64,000 bases of DNA from Scandinavium sp036271055. GTDB taxonomy: Bacteria; Pseudomonadota; Gammaproteobacteria; Enterobacterales; Enterobacteriaceae. A model generated the notes under the pieces. That model was not told the DNA's origin. It did no database searches and saw only the letters and a program-made list of their open reading frames with translations. The DNA is taken from positions 22,830 to 86,829 of the forward strand of contig NZ_DATBBJ010000109.1 of the NCBI RefSeq assembly GCF_036271055.1, written 5' to 3'. Shown here in pieces: positions 25,626 to 35,242 of this stretch; within the stretch, counting starts at the first letter, position 1; each line of letters opens with the position of its first letter. The translations under genes were made by a program, and so were the position numbers.

Positions 25626-27167
25626 TTATGAACCGATAAATTCTTCAACTTCGTTTTTGATCAGGGTGACATGTGGTCCATACACCACCTGCACGCCTTC
25701 TCCACGGACGAATGCGCCACGGCTGCCGAGTTGTTTGAACGCATCCACAACGACGTTTTGCGGATTTTTGACCGTGATGCGAAGGCGGGTGGCGCAGCAG
25801 TCCACATCAACAATATTCTCCCGACCACCCAGCGCCTGGACGATCCCGGCGGCACGCTCATTACCTGTGGTACTCACCGTCGGGGAATCATCTTCAGTAT
25901 CGTCTTCACGCCCTGGCGTTTTCAGTTGATGCCATTTGATTAGAAAGCGGAAAGAGAAGTAGTACAGGCAGAACATCACGGCACCGAGGGGAAGCATCAG
26001 CAGCCAGTTGGTTTTGGCGTTACCCTGGAGAACCCCAAATAGCAGGAAATCGATAAGTCCGCCGGAGAACGTCTGCCCCACCGTGATTTGCAGAATGTGC
26101 GTGAACATAAATGCCACACCGGTCAGCACGATGTGTACGCCATACAGCAGCGGCGCGCAGAACATGAAGGCAAATTCCAGAGGCTCGGTAATCCCCGTGA
26201 CAAAAGCGGTGAGCGCAGCGGACAGCATCAGGCTGGCAACTTTTTTCTTATTCTCAGGACGAGCGGAATGGTAAATGGCCAAAGCCGCACCCGGTAGGCC
26301 AAACATGAAGTCAGCGAAGCGTCCGGCCATGAAACGGGACACGCCAGAGTAATACTGCGTCACTGACGGATCTGCCAACTGAGCAAAGAAGATTTTCTGC
26401 GTTCCCTGCACCAGATTTCCGTTTACCATCTGCTCCCCTCCGACACTGGTCAGCCAGAATGGGAGATAGAACAGATGATGGAGACCGAGGGGAATGAGGC
26501 ATTTGAGGATCATGCCGTAGAACAGCGTGCCAATGTAGCCAGTTTTTTCAACCAGACCGCCCAGATGGGTGATCCCCATCTGAATGTGTGGCCAGACCCA
26601 GAACAAGAGCACACCAAGGAAGATGGCAAAAAAAGAACTGACAATTGGTACAAAACGAGAGCCGCTGAAGAAAGCGAGCAGGCTTGGCAGTTCGGTTTTT
26701 CCGAAACGCTTCTGTACCCGGTAGGCCAGCAGGCCACTCAAAATCCCCCCCATCACCCCGGTTTGCAGAGTGGTGATCCCCATGACGCTCGCCTGACCTA
26801 CTACGGCCAGATTTTCCGTTGCCAGCGTGCCTGAAAGCAGCAGAGAAGCGTTAATAGCTTTGTTCATCACGATGTAACACAAAACGGCCGCCAGGCCCGC
26901 CGTACCCTTATCGCTGCGCGCCATCCCAACCGCGATACCGACAGCAAATAGCAACGAGAGATTATCGAAGACCACACTGCCACACAGTTTCATAACTGTA
27001 AAAATCGCCTGAATCACCTCACTGTTGAGGGCAGGATAGGTCGATATCGTCACAGGATTCGTAAAGACGCCGCCAAATCCCAGCAACAGCCCTGCCGCAG
27101 GCAGGACCGCAATTGGCAGCATAAACGACTTACCCAGGTTTTGTGCCCCGGCAAACAATTTGCTCAT
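25626..27167 (-). CDS. PTS glucose-type EIICB transporter
   Basis: 513 residues. The IIC membrane domain covers about 1-400: opening FAGAQNLGKSFMLPIAVLPA, then VGIAVGMARSDKGTAGLAAV, GITEPLEFAFMFCAPLLYGV. A IIB domain at about 435-513 has VDCCATRLRITV; the second cysteine (Cys458) aligns with the phosphorylated cysteine of PtsG-type IIB. There is no IIA domain, so it must borrow one such as Crr. It imports and phosphorylates a hexose or amino sugar. First gene of the sulfatase operon, which suggests a sulfated sugar as substrate (inference). Confidence 0.92.
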   Translation of the reverse strand: MSKLFAGAQNLGKSFMLPIAVLPAAGLLLGFGGVFTNPVTISTYPALNSEVIQAIFTVMKLCGSVVFDNLSLLFAVGIAVGMARSDKGTAGLAAVLCYIVMNKAINASLLLSGTLATENLAVVGQASVMGITTLQTGVMGGILSGLLAYRVQKRFGKTELPSLLAFFSGSRFVPIVSSFFAIFLGVLLFWVWPHIQMGITHLGGLVEKTGYIGTLFYGMILKCLIPLGLHHLFYLPFWLTSVGGEQMVNGNLVQGTQKIFFAQLADPSVTQYYSGVSRFMAGRFADFMFGLPGAALAIYHSARPENKKKVASLMLSAALTAFVTGITEPLEFAFMFCAPLLYGVHIVLTGVAFMFTHILQITVGQTFSGGLIDFLLFGVLQGNAKTNWLLMLPLGAVMFCLYYFSFRFLIKWHQLKTPGREDDTEDDSPTVSTTGNERAAGIVQALGGRENIVDVDCCATRLRITVKNPQNVVVDAFKQLGSRGAFVRGEGVQVVYGPHVTLIKNEVEEFIGS

Positions 27168-27190
27168 AAAGACCCCTGATGTTGGTGTTA

Positions 27191-27239
27191 TGAAATTTAT
27201 ATTTCATGATATAATATTATCAATGAAAACTATGTTTCG
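27191..27239. promoter_or_regulatory. Two phased inverted repeats, probable RpiR-family operators
   Basis: TGAAA-N6-TTTCA at 27191-27206 and TGAAA-N6-TTTCG at 27224-27239. They have the same half-site spacing and lie 33 bp apart, about three helical turns. They are in the divergent region between the PTS-sulfatase operon and the maturase gene; a TATAAT (27210-27215) lies between them. The linked RpiR-type regulator is the obvious candidate to bind. This is inference from pattern and position. Confidence 0.6.
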
Positions 27240-27324
27240 ATCATTCACGGTCAAAGTCAAAACGCATTGACAAAATAGTGAGCAATATCACTAAATTTTA
27301 TGCGTGAATTTTTGAGGGGAACCC

Positions 27325-28551
27325 ATGAACAAACCTTTCCATTTGATGGCCAAACCCGTCAGCTACCAGTGCAATATCGCCTGCGATTACTGCTTTTATC
27401 TGGAAAAGGACCAGGGGACTCTGAAGCCCAGAAAACCTGCACGGCATATGGATGACACCACTCTTGAGGCTTATGTAAGACAGTACATTGAGGCTAACCC
27501 AGGCCCGGAAGTGGAATTCACCTGGCAAGGAGGAGAACCCACACTGGCCGGCATTGCATTCTACGAGAAAGCCTTAGCGCTCCAGGCTAAATATGCCGCC
27601 GGTAAACGCATCAGCAACAGTATCCAGACTAACGGCGTGCTGATTGATGAACCGTGGGCTGAATTTCTGGCGAGAAATCACTTCCTGGTCGGGCTTTCCA
27701 TTGACGGACCGGCCTGGTTACATGATACCTACCGCAAAACCCGCAGCCAGAAGTCAGTCTTTCACAGCGTCATCAATGCGATGGCTTTGCTAAAAAAGTA
27801 TCGTGTCGACGTGAATGTACTGACAGTCGTCAACAACGTCACTGCTGAGCATCCGAAGGAGATTTACGACTACCTGACCAGAGAGTTAAAAGCAGAATTT
27901 GTCCAGTTTATTCCGGCTGTCGAACAAAGGGCCGTAAACGAAAAATATGGTGAATTGCTCTACCCGCAGACACTTACCGGGACCACGTTGACAAGGTGGT
28001 CGGTATCGGGCGAACAGTGGGGGAAATTCATGAAAGGCGTTTTTGATATCTGGGTTCGCCGGGATGTGGGGCGCGTCTATGTGCAGATGTTCGACAGTTC
28101 ACTGGCTGCCTGGCTGGGGGAGAAACCTTCATTGTGTGTCATGCAGGCATCCTGTGGTTTTGGGTTGGTTGTTGAACAAAATGGCGATGTGTACAGCTGC
28201 GATCATTACGTCTACCCAGAGCACCGGTTAGGAAATCTTCGACGTGAAAGCCTGGCAAAAATGGCAGCCAGCAAGCAGCAAAAAAAGTTTGGAATGGCGA
28301 AAACGGAACTCACACCCGATTGCATGCAATGTGAATGGCGTTTTGCCTGTCATGGAGGATGCCCGAAGCACCGCATCCACAAAAAAGGTGAACGCTGGCA
28401 CAATCATCTTTGTGCAGGCTACAAAGCCTTTTTCAGCCATATCAACCCGTATATGCGCTACATGGCACAACAGATACAGCAACAGCAGCCACCAGCAAAC
28501 GTGATGTCGGTGGTTGCTGTTATTGAGGCTCAGAACGCTACGACCCTGTAA
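27325..28551 (+). CDS. Anaerobic sulfatase-maturating enzyme (radical SAM, anSME)
   Basis: 408 residues, AGGGGAA before the ATG. The radical-SAM cluster motif C16-x3-C20-x2-C23 (CNIACDYCFYL) is followed by WQGGEPTLAG. The C-terminal SPASM region holds the cysteines for two more iron-sulfur clusters (CVMQASCGFG, CDHYVYPE, CMQCEWRFACHGGCPKHR). The enzyme oxidises the active-site Cys or Ser of sulfatases to formylglycine in the cytoplasm without oxygen. The partner sulfatase is divergent at 23851-25611. The pair should be coregulated by the inverted repeats between them. Confidence 0.93.
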   Translation: MNKPFHLMAKPVSYQCNIACDYCFYLEKDQGTLKPRKPARHMDDTTLEAYVRQYIEANPGPEVEFTWQGGEPTLAGIAFYEKALALQAKYAAGKRISNSIQTNGVLIDEPWAEFLARNHFLVGLSIDGPAWLHDTYRKTRSQKSVFHSVINAMALLKKYRVDVNVLTVVNNVTAEHPKEIYDYLTRELKAEFVQFIPAVEQRAVNEKYGELLYPQTLTGTTLTRWSVSGEQWGKFMKGVFDIWVRRDVGRVYVQMFDSSLAAWLGEKPSLCVMQASCGFGLVVEQNGDVYSCDHYVYPEHRLGNLRRESLAKMAASKQQKKFGMAKTELTPDCMQCEWRFACHGGCPKHRIHKKGERWHNHLCAGYKAFFSHINPYMRYMAQQIQQQQPPANVMSVVAVIEAQNATTL

Positions 28552-28555
28552 ATAA

Positions 28556-28663
28556 TTCTGTGTAACAGCCACCGTATTAAAGGTGATCGCTCAGGTGGTC
28601 ACCAACCTCGATGATAAAATGGCCATCGCCAACGGCTCAACCCCACTTCACATGAAGCCGTAA
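28556..28663 (+). pseudogene. Possible short coding remnant between maturase and T6SS lipoprotein
   Basis: A 35-codon open stretch without start codon (…VLKVIAQVVTNLDDKMA…) has protein-like composition and ends in TAA at 28661-28663. It could be the tail of a deleted gene, or chance. I do not recognise the family. The rest of the interval up to 28829 is AT-rich and holds nothing clear. Confidence 0.25.
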
Positions 28664-28829
28664 CTAAGCTTTCTCATAATTATATATACTTATTCATATT
28701 AATTTAAAACAAACATTCATAATAAAAATATAATCTATTTGTAAAATTATTCTTTCACAACAGACCGTCAGGTATATAATTTCACCTGGCTTTTCAATTC
28801 GAATTCGTGAAACCTCAGGGAGGAGTAAA

Positions 28830-29585
28830 ATGAAGTACGGAAACGTTGCATTATTATGCTTAACAATATTTTTGCTGAATGGTTGTGCAGAATCACCGAT
28901 TGATGCAAAAAAAGTCGGTAGCACCCAGGCAAGCAGCCACAATGTGGGTAACTCAGCAGAATTACAACTAACAGACAAGGATATTTTTGGTAATGAAACC
29001 ACATTGGCGGTTTCAGAAGAAGATATTCAGGCCGCACTGGATAGTGAGAAATTGAGTGTCCCGCTGCATTCCTCTGTTATTTTGGTTCAATCGGGAAATC
29101 GCGCACCTGAATTATCCATGCAAAAAGAAATGAGTCGTTATTATACAGTGGCTACTTTCTCCGGCATCCCAGACAGGCAGAAACCAATGTCATGCAATAC
29201 CAAAGTACAAGATACCCCTATCAATGAAAACATGAATTATATGCAGGCCTTACGCTATATTGCAGCGAAAGGACGGCAAAAAACGATTGTTGTTTACTGG
29301 GAGGCGTTACAGTCAGGCCATTATGATGTCACCACAAAATCGACTCAATGGTCTGATTACAAGAGTGATAAAATGGCAGATGCCTCCTCTCTTCGATATT
29401 TGATTCGTTTTGCACTGGTCGATGTGGCATCAGGGGAGTGGGCGAGCTGGTCTCCGGGGAATGACGAGTATATCGTCCCTGCATCTCAGCCCAGCAAACC
29501 AGAGACAACGGAACAACAACTCGTTCAGCTTAAACAAAAAACATATGCTGCCGCAGTTAAGGATTTAACGACACGCTTTGAATAA
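28830..29585 (+). CDS. Putative outer-membrane lipoprotein next to T6SS cluster
   Basis: 251 residues, ribosome site GGGAGGAG. Type II signal peptide with lipobox LNGC (Cys19); Ala-Glu at +2/+3 favours the outer membrane. After a low-complexity linker the body is soluble: MQALRYIAAKGRQKTIVVYW, YLIRFALVDVASGEW, WSPGNDEYIVP. I do not recognise the family. It converges with the last gene of the T6SS operon, so a link with T6SS is positional only. Confidence 0.65.
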   Translation: MKYGNVALLCLTIFLLNGCAESPIDAKKVGSTQASSHNVGNSAELQLTDKDIFGNETTLAVSEEDIQAALDSEKLSVPLHSSVILVQSGNRAPELSMQKEMSRYYTVATFSGIPDRQKPMSCNTKVQDTPINENMNYMQALRYIAAKGRQKTIVVYWEALQSGHYDVTTKSTQWSDYKSDKMADASSLRYLIRFALVDVASGEWASWSPGNDEYIVPASQPSKPETTEQQLVQLKQKTYAAAVKDLTTRFE

Positions 29586-29606
29586 ATGATAGTTGCGTTG
29601 AGCCTC

Positions 29607-29631
29607 CTGCCACTATGAACAGAAGTGGCAG
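29607..29631. terminator. Hairpin between convergent lipoprotein and tagA-like genes
   Basis: The 8-bp stem CTGCCACT/AGTGGCAG with a 9-nt loop lies in the convergent gap. It has only a distant T-rich stretch on the plus strand, so terminator function is uncertain. Confidence 0.4.
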
Positions 29632-29709
29632 CGAGATTCATTTTATCACAGAAAAAAACCATCAATCATTCACATCTGAATCGATAGAAAGCCGCATGCA
29701 TAATATATG

Positions 29710-31041
29710 TTACTTATTATTTTCCGTCGTATTTTCCTGAAGCAACATCCATCGACTTAATACTCCATTGAGTCGTTCATTAATCAGTTGTTCTTGTACC
29801 TCTGTACTTAACCCTTGCATTCGCGCCTCCTGATATTGGGTCAACAAATATTCCAGGGGTATATCCTGATTAAGAGAGCGCTCTGCCTGATAGACCACCG
29901 TTTTAATATAGGAAAGCGTAAACCCTTCTTTTGCCTGCTCTCGCTTTTCCAGAAGATCTGAAAACGCCCTTAAATCTTGTCTCGTTTGTTGCCAGCCACT
30001 CAACTGAGGGCTACTCTCCGCCCGCGTTTGCAACGTTTTAAACCACAAAGATGAGATATGTTGTTGCTGCTCATCTTCAGGCCACAGAGATTCTGCTGTT
30101 TGTCGCATTTGCTCGCCAAGGTTAAGCGACATTAATGGGGAAGCCTCAAGCAAATGCTGCATCCCCGTAGCATAACGTCCATTATCAGGCGAACTTAACC
30201 AGAGTAAAGCCGCCCCCTGCGCACTATTTTGGGCGCTTAAAAGCTGCTGTTTCATCGGATAAACCCGCCACCACCACAGACCGGCTGAAATTATTGCAGC
30301 ACAGCCAAGACCGGCGATAAATCCTTTGGCGATAGTATGCCGAGATTTTTCATTCTGTGAGTTCTCTCTGGAACCGGAGCAAACCGCAATTCTGACATCA
30401 GGAAGTGCTGGTAGTGGAGGTTGATTCTCTACCGGGGAAGATACACTTTCTGGAGCATAAACCAGCGTTCGCACAGCCGCAAAGGATGTGGCCAAAATAT
30501 CTTCGCTTTTCGGTTTCGGTTCAAGCCGCTTACGCGTGTTCTGCACAAAGTAGAGAAGATTCTCTACTCTCGGCTGGCGTGTCAACTCGACCTGCTGGAG
30601 CTTATTACACAATAGCTGCAAGGCTACTTCGGTGCGATGGAGTATCGCCAGGTCGGAATCAGAAAATGACAACTGTTGACGCAAGATATTGCCGGTCCGG
30701 GTATTAAACCAGTCAAGCATTTCACTTCGTGCAGATCCTGCCTGAGGCCAGAATTTATCCCATTCATGGGTTATCATCGCAGCCAGTAATTCTGTGCCTT
30801 CGCAGAAACCTATCAGTCCCTGCGTACGGGTACGCGCAAGGGTGTAATAAGCTACGGTATGGAGATCCACACCGTTTGTCTTGAATATCGCCAACGCCAG
30901 CGACTCAACCAGCTTCCAGTTTAGTTCCGGCTGAGAGGGATGATTGGACTTATTGATTTCTTCCCGGATAGCGCTGAACTCCGGCAATGCGCGCGGATCG
31001 GATCCGGTGGTAATGCTCTGAGTTTCCACAAAAGAATTCAT
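29710..31041 (-). CDS. tagA: T6SS TagA-like protein (ImpA_N, membrane anchor, VasL domain)
   Basis: 443 residues, AAGGACG before the ATG. The N-terminal ImpA_N region (about 15-100: DPRALPEFSAIREEINKS, ETEL-like HEWDKFWP) is shared with TssA. One membrane segment lies at about 238-260 (FIAGLGCAAIISAGLWWWRV), and the C-terminal region is VasL-like. This architecture matches TagA, which catches and stops the distal end of the growing T6SS sheath at the opposite membrane, or Vibrio VasL. It is the last gene of the leftward T6SS operon, after the second hcp, as vasL is last in the Vibrio VAS cluster. Confidence 0.8.
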   Translation of the reverse strand: MNSFVETQSITTGSDPRALPEFSAIREEINKSNHPSQPELNWKLVESLALAIFKTNGVDLHTVAYYTLARTRTQGLIGFCEGTELLAAMITHEWDKFWPQAGSARSEMLDWFNTRTGNILRQQLSFSDSDLAILHRTEVALQLLCNKLQQVELTRQPRVENLLYFVQNTRKRLEPKPKSEDILATSFAAVRTLVYAPESVSSPVENQPPLPALPDVRIAVCSGSRENSQNEKSRHTIAKGFIAGLGCAAIISAGLWWWRVYPMKQQLLSAQNSAQGAALLWLSSPDNGRYATGMQHLLEASPLMSLNLGEQMRQTAESLWPEDEQQQHISSLWFKTLQTRAESSPQLSGWQQTRQDLRAFSDLLEKREQAKEGFTLSYIKTVVYQAERSLNQDIPLEYLLTQYQEARMQGLSTEVQEQLINERLNGVLSRWMLLQENTTENNK

Positions 31042-31139
31042 TTCGCGTCCTTGGCAGGTGGGAATTATTTAAGAGTGGGCTAATGTGCCTTCCCTTCTTT
31101 GGATGATATTCATATGTTTGCTTCAACAGAGTTCATCAA

Positions 31140-31619
31140 TCACAAGACTCTTTCACTCCATAAACTGTATGCGCTGGTGCCCGCGGTGCAGTGCTCCCAG
31201 GTAATAGATTCATAAGTGAACTCGATCGATTCTTCCGGTTGGCCAGCTGCATTCTCTACCGTATGCGGAAGCTGAAGATGAATACTGGCTATCCGGGCAG
31301 CGGTAAGTTTCAGCTTGTAATAAACTTCGTTAAGACCCGCTCGGTTTGTGCGATAAAAAATGAAATCACAGGTCATGGCTTCATTTTCATTAATTGCCTT
31401 CGCTAATAATGGCGATGATTTATCAACCGGTTTTACAATAGTGAGTGATTGGTGATTAATATTCTGCTGACGTGACATTCCATGGTTTAACCCCAGAATC
31501 ATTATCTGGTCGCTGTGGCTTAATTGGGCTTTATTGCCAATCGAATCCATCGTTGAACATCCAGCAGAAATGAGCCCTTGTATTTGTCCGTTAAGCGTTA
31601 AATAAGTGATATTTGCCAT
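31140..31619 (-). CDS. Hcp family protein (second, divergent Hcp)
   Basis: 159 residues, AAGGAAT before the ATG. Hcp/TssD fold: opens ITYLTLNGQIQGLISAGC, has the strand DQIMILGLNHGM and closes with YESITWEHCTAGTSAYSLW, the usual Hcp C-terminal signature (I-x-W-x-x). It differs widely from the Hcp at 49860-50378, so it is not a recent duplicate. It may form alternative tube rings or carry different cargo. Placed between tssM and the tagA-like gene, at the end of the operon. Confidence 0.85.
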   Translation of the reverse strand: MANITYLTLNGQIQGLISAGCSTMDSIGNKAQLSHSDQIMILGLNHGMSRQQNINHQSLTIVKPVDKSSPLLAKAINENEAMTCDFIFYRTNRAGLNEVYYKLKLTAARIASIHLQLPHTVENAAGQPEESIEFTYESITWEHCTAGTSAYSLWSERVL

Positions 31620-31662
31620 AATTATTCCTTTTGCAGATTGCAGGCACGAAACCAGTGTGATG

Positions 31663-31690
31663 CCTGCTCCGGATATATATCAGGAGCAGG
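31663..31690. other. Intergenic hairpin between tssM and second hcp
   Basis: CCTGCTCC/GGAGCAGG, an 8-bp perfect stem with a 12-nt AT-rich loop and no T-run. It lies between the tssM stop and the hcp start. It could set differential mRNA stability so that hcp is expressed more than tssM. Confidence 0.45.
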
Positions 31691-31699
31691 TAACGTTAT

Positions 31700-34600
31700 T
31701 TAATAAAGCGTATCCGGCAGTTGGAACTGGCTAAACATTCCACCGCTGAATGGATTATCTTCCGTATCTGTATGAACTCGATAAACCATCGTTCCACCGT
31801 CCAGGTTAAATTTTACGGTGAAAGTTCCCTCCTGCACGCTGGTCAACTGACCCGCACTAAACAGCCGGAACTGAGCCCAAGGGCCGGTGAAACGAATACT
31901 TCGAGGCGAGTTCCCCGCAACCCCCACCAGCGTTAGCTTGCTCTCGTTACCTTCACGCATATTATTCGGCCAGACAAGATGGGCGGTGTAGCTTCTCCCT
32001 TGGCTGTAATCCACCAGTTGACCATCAAGATTGAGAACGCTTCGGCGCTTATTCCCGGAAAGAGATACCGTTTCCAGGGCATATTCCGCCCCCAGTCCAT
32101 TCTGTTTACTGAAGAAGATATCGCGGATCTTGTTCGCCGCTTCCAACTGCTGCTGGATATCTTCACGAATAACAACACTGTCATCGCTATCAAGATTCAG
32201 TTCGTTCTCCATAAACAGCTTTAGATTTTGCTGATAAAAGAGATCCAGCACGCCATCGGGTTTGAAGAATCGCTCAAATGCATCCAGGGATACATCTTCG
32301 CTAGCATGAGGGTTAAAAGGATATTTATCGGCAAGTTGGGTATTGAACGTCGCCACAACGTTATCACGCCAGTCCAGTTCCATATAATGGACGGCCTCAA
32401 CCATGACGACATGCCAGGCCTGATCGGCCAGTTTTCCAACCCAGCGATTAAGCGGCGCAGGTAACGTTTTTGCCATTTGTCGGGTGACAAAAATAGGGTC
32501 ACTGCTATTCTGATCAAGCCGAAGCTGAACAGCTTTCAGGGCTGATTTTCCTGGCACTGGTGCATTCTGGATAGCCAACAGGTAACGATGCAGTTCGCTC
32601 AACTGCTGGTAAACGGCCTGCAGCGTGCTTTCTTTATCCTTCTGCACCGCCAACGTGCTGTTTTCCGCCGCGAAATCATGGCCCAACCGCGTGAGGAGGC
32701 GATAGTCAGGCTCTGCCAGAATGTCAGCTCTCTCTTTGTCATCCAGTTTTTCAGAAATCGCTGTGGGCTGCGTGTTATCCCGTAACGCTGTTAACGCCCG
32801 CTGGAAGGGCTGGTCGCCACTGATAATTTGCTCCAACGCCTCCGTCAGTTGCGCGATAGAGGCATAATCGCGCACATTAAGATTATCCATTCCGGCACGC
32901 CACGTAGCCGTGTAATCACTCAGATATTGATCGGTGAGTTGACGTTGGATTTCGGCCCGGTCAGCATCGCTGTATTTCACGCTTTGGGTAAGATTAAGAA
33001 CCCAGGAATCCATTGCCGTCAACGTCACCAACTCATCACGCTGTTTGACAAAGTAGCTCTGTAGGCCGTAACGGGTGAGAAACTGTGGGATAACCAGTTT
33101 GCTATCGTCACCGGAGACAAAGACCGCCTCATAGGAGGAGCCAATCTGATCACGAATATTCAGGTCTGCTGGTAAAACGCCCAATGCCCGTGTTTTCAGG
33201 CTTTGGTAAACGCGCTGATAGACCGGGAGTTTGCTGAGTTCGTGCTGAGCAGCCACAACGGGTGTGCTATAAGGAGTCCAGAGACTGATCGCATCACCGT
33301 CTCCTTTCTGCCGGTCTGCATGCCAGTCGGTATGTGTCAGCGCATAATCCAAATGTGACATCAATTGCGTTTGTACAGTGCGCTGCCCATGAAAAGCCTC
33401 GCTCCAACGCTTCGCCATGTATTGCTTTACAACATCATCGTTGCGCCCGCTTTTATCTTCCAGCATCCGAATAACACGCAAAACGGCGAGTTTTTTCTCG
33501 CTATTAGCAGGAGCCGACGCCAGATCTTTGATGAGCCCATTCATCAAGGAAGGAAGATAGCGTTGCTGCAGAAGCTGCAAGTAGGTTTGCTCTACATAAG
33601 GACCGATTCGGCTTCCCTGATATAGCCCCATTTCCGATAGCCGACTGCGTTCACCCCAGTCACCGTAGGCCAGCGTCGCATCACGAACCGGGTTGAGCAG
33701 CGGTAATTGCAAATTTCCCAAATAATCTTCGCCCTGTGGCGGCGGAACGGACATAAAGGCTTTGGCTTGATTAAGCACCGTAACGCCAGCACGCCAGTTA
33801 GTGTTGTAGTAATAGCGCCAACCGACGATAGCCATGACCAGGAATACGAAACTGCACCCAGAAAACAACGCCAGTCTGCGGCGTGAATGCCGAAGCCAGA
33901 CACTGTTCTCACCCGCCAGATTGGGCTCAGCCAGAAGCACCTGCGGAAATAAGCTGCGGATAAAATAAGGCGTCGTTTCTACCAATGGCCATGCTGCTAA
34001 CGACCCTTTCCCGAGTCCATACTGCCGCGCAGAAGACTGAGTAAAAAGATCATCTATCTGCCCACGCTGTAATGAGGATGTGAGGTACACTCCCCTAAGC
34101 ATGACGTCCATGTTTTCCCCATCCAGCAGACCCTGGAGCAATGTTTCCAGTTGCTCACGTGCCCCCTGCATTTGCCGCACAAAACTGAATAATGAACTGC
34201 GTGACGACGCCTGGCTTTGCGCAAGCATCTGGTCTGCCAGAGACTGGTTAAGCTTCGCCATCCAGGTTTGCCAAAAAACATTCAGTTCTGATCGCCAGAC
34301 GTCCTTTTCATGGGCGTGGTGTGTGAACGTCACACCAAGGATCGCATCGCGATCTTTGCGGTCCAGAGACTGAAAAAGTGCCGCAAAACCATGTAAGAGA
34401 TCCAGTCGGGTCAATATTACATACACCGGCAACTGGCAGTGAAGGTGCTGTCGAATATCCTGCAGGCGCTGGCGAAGTGTCATTAACAACGCTTCACGAC
34501 CCCGTTTATCTGCGGTGAGAAGCGCTGGCAAATCCAGCGTGAGCACCAGCCCATTCAGTGGTTGACGGGTACGATGTTGCTCTAACCATGTCAACCAATG

Positions 34601-35230
34601 CTCCCAAAGACGACGTGGGAGCATATCGGTATCGGATTGTTCACACAGCCCCCCATCAACATCAAAAATAATGGCCTGCTTACCAACGTACGGAATGATG
34701 TCGTTACGCTGCTCAACCTTGCCACGAAGGGTTTCCGGATGATAAATAACATCAGAGGGATATCCTTCTTTAAGCAACGCTGTTTTACCGCTACCTTTAG
34801 GGCCGATAACCATATACCAGGGTAATTGCCAAAGGTAACGTCGACTATCGAGATGGCGCTGCAGTCGCAGCAACCAGCGATCGAGATAGCGTTGCTGCCT
34901 GTTCAATTCAACGCTAAGCGGATCATGGTCCTCCTGACGCAGCTGCTTTTGCTGTTTCTCAAGCAGGTGTAATCGGGCTATCACCCGCCAGGTCAGCCAC
35001 ACAACTGCTGCAAGCACCCATACAGCCGTTGCCAGCCAGCGATTAGCCAGCGGCGCCAACCATTTTTGATCGTAGAGCGACCAGGTCGGGCCTTTCCACC
35101 AGATCAACACCAGCAGAAAGAGCCAAGCCAGTGCAAGCAGCCATGCAACAGAAACTTTAAACCGGGGCATTGCCGGTCTGAGCATTGATTTCATCCCGCT
35201 GAACTTGCGGGGAGTGGGTAATTTGAACAC
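31700..35230 (-). CDS. tssM: T6SS inner-membrane core protein TssM (IcmF/VasK)
   Basis: 1176 residues, within the usual range for TssM. Two N-terminal membrane segments lie at about 28-46 and 65-86. The cytoplasmic NTPase-like domain has an intact Walker A, GPKGSGKT at 143-150. A third membrane segment sits near 455-475 (FSGCSFVFLVMAIVGW), followed by a large periplasmic region ending in the TssJ-binding IcmF_C domain (RSIRFTGPWAQFRLF). With TssJ and TssL it builds the trans-envelope complex. 12 bp after tssA. Confidence 0.96.
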   Translation of the reverse strand: MFKLPTPRKFSGMKSMLRPAMPRFKVSVAWLLALAWLFLLVLIWWKGPTWSLYDQKWLAPLANRWLATAVWVLAAVVWLTWRVIARLHLLEKQQKQLRQEDHDPLSVELNRQQRYLDRWLLRLQRHLDSRRYLWQLPWYMVIGPKGSGKTALLKEGYPSDVIYHPETLRGKVEQRNDIIPYVGKQAIIFDVDGGLCEQSDTDMLPRRLWEHWLTWLEQHRTRQPLNGLVLTLDLPALLTADKRGREALLMTLRQRLQDIRQHLHCQLPVYVILTRLDLLHGFAALFQSLDRKDRDAILGVTFTHHAHEKDVWRSELNVFWQTWMAKLNQSLADQMLAQSQASSRSSLFSFVRQMQGAREQLETLLQGLLDGENMDVMLRGVYLTSSLQRGQIDDLFTQSSARQYGLGKGSLAAWPLVETTPYFIRSLFPQVLLAEPNLAGENSVWLRHSRRRLALFSGCSFVFLVMAIVGWRYYYNTNWRAGVTVLNQAKAFMSVPPPQGEDYLGNLQLPLLNPVRDATLAYGDWGERSRLSEMGLYQGSRIGPYVEQTYLQLLQQRYLPSLMNGLIKDLASAPANSEKKLAVLRVIRMLEDKSGRNDDVVKQYMAKRWSEAFHGQRTVQTQLMSHLDYALTHTDWHADRQKGDGDAISLWTPYSTPVVAAQHELSKLPVYQRVYQSLKTRALGVLPADLNIRDQIGSSYEAVFVSGDDSKLVIPQFLTRYGLQSYFVKQRDELVTLTAMDSWVLNLTQSVKYSDADRAEIQRQLTDQYLSDYTATWRAGMDNLNVRDYASIAQLTEALEQIISGDQPFQRALTALRDNTQPTAISEKLDDKERADILAEPDYRLLTRLGHDFAAENSTLAVQKDKESTLQAVYQQLSELHRYLLAIQNAPVPGKSALKAVQLRLDQNSSDPIFVTRQMAKTLPAPLNRWVGKLADQAWHVVMVEAVHYMELDWRDNVVATFNTQLADKYPFNPHASEDVSLDAFERFFKPDGVLDLFYQQNLKLFMENELNLDSDDSVVIREDIQQQLEAANKIRDIFFSKQNGLGAEYALETVSLSGNKRRSVLNLDGQLVDYSQGRSYTAHLVWPNNMREGNESKLTLVGVAGNSPRSIRFTGPWAQFRLFSAGQLTSVQEGTFTVKFNLDGGTMVYRVHTDTEDNPFSGGMFSQFQLPDTLY

Positions 35231-35242
35231 AAAGGCTCCCTG

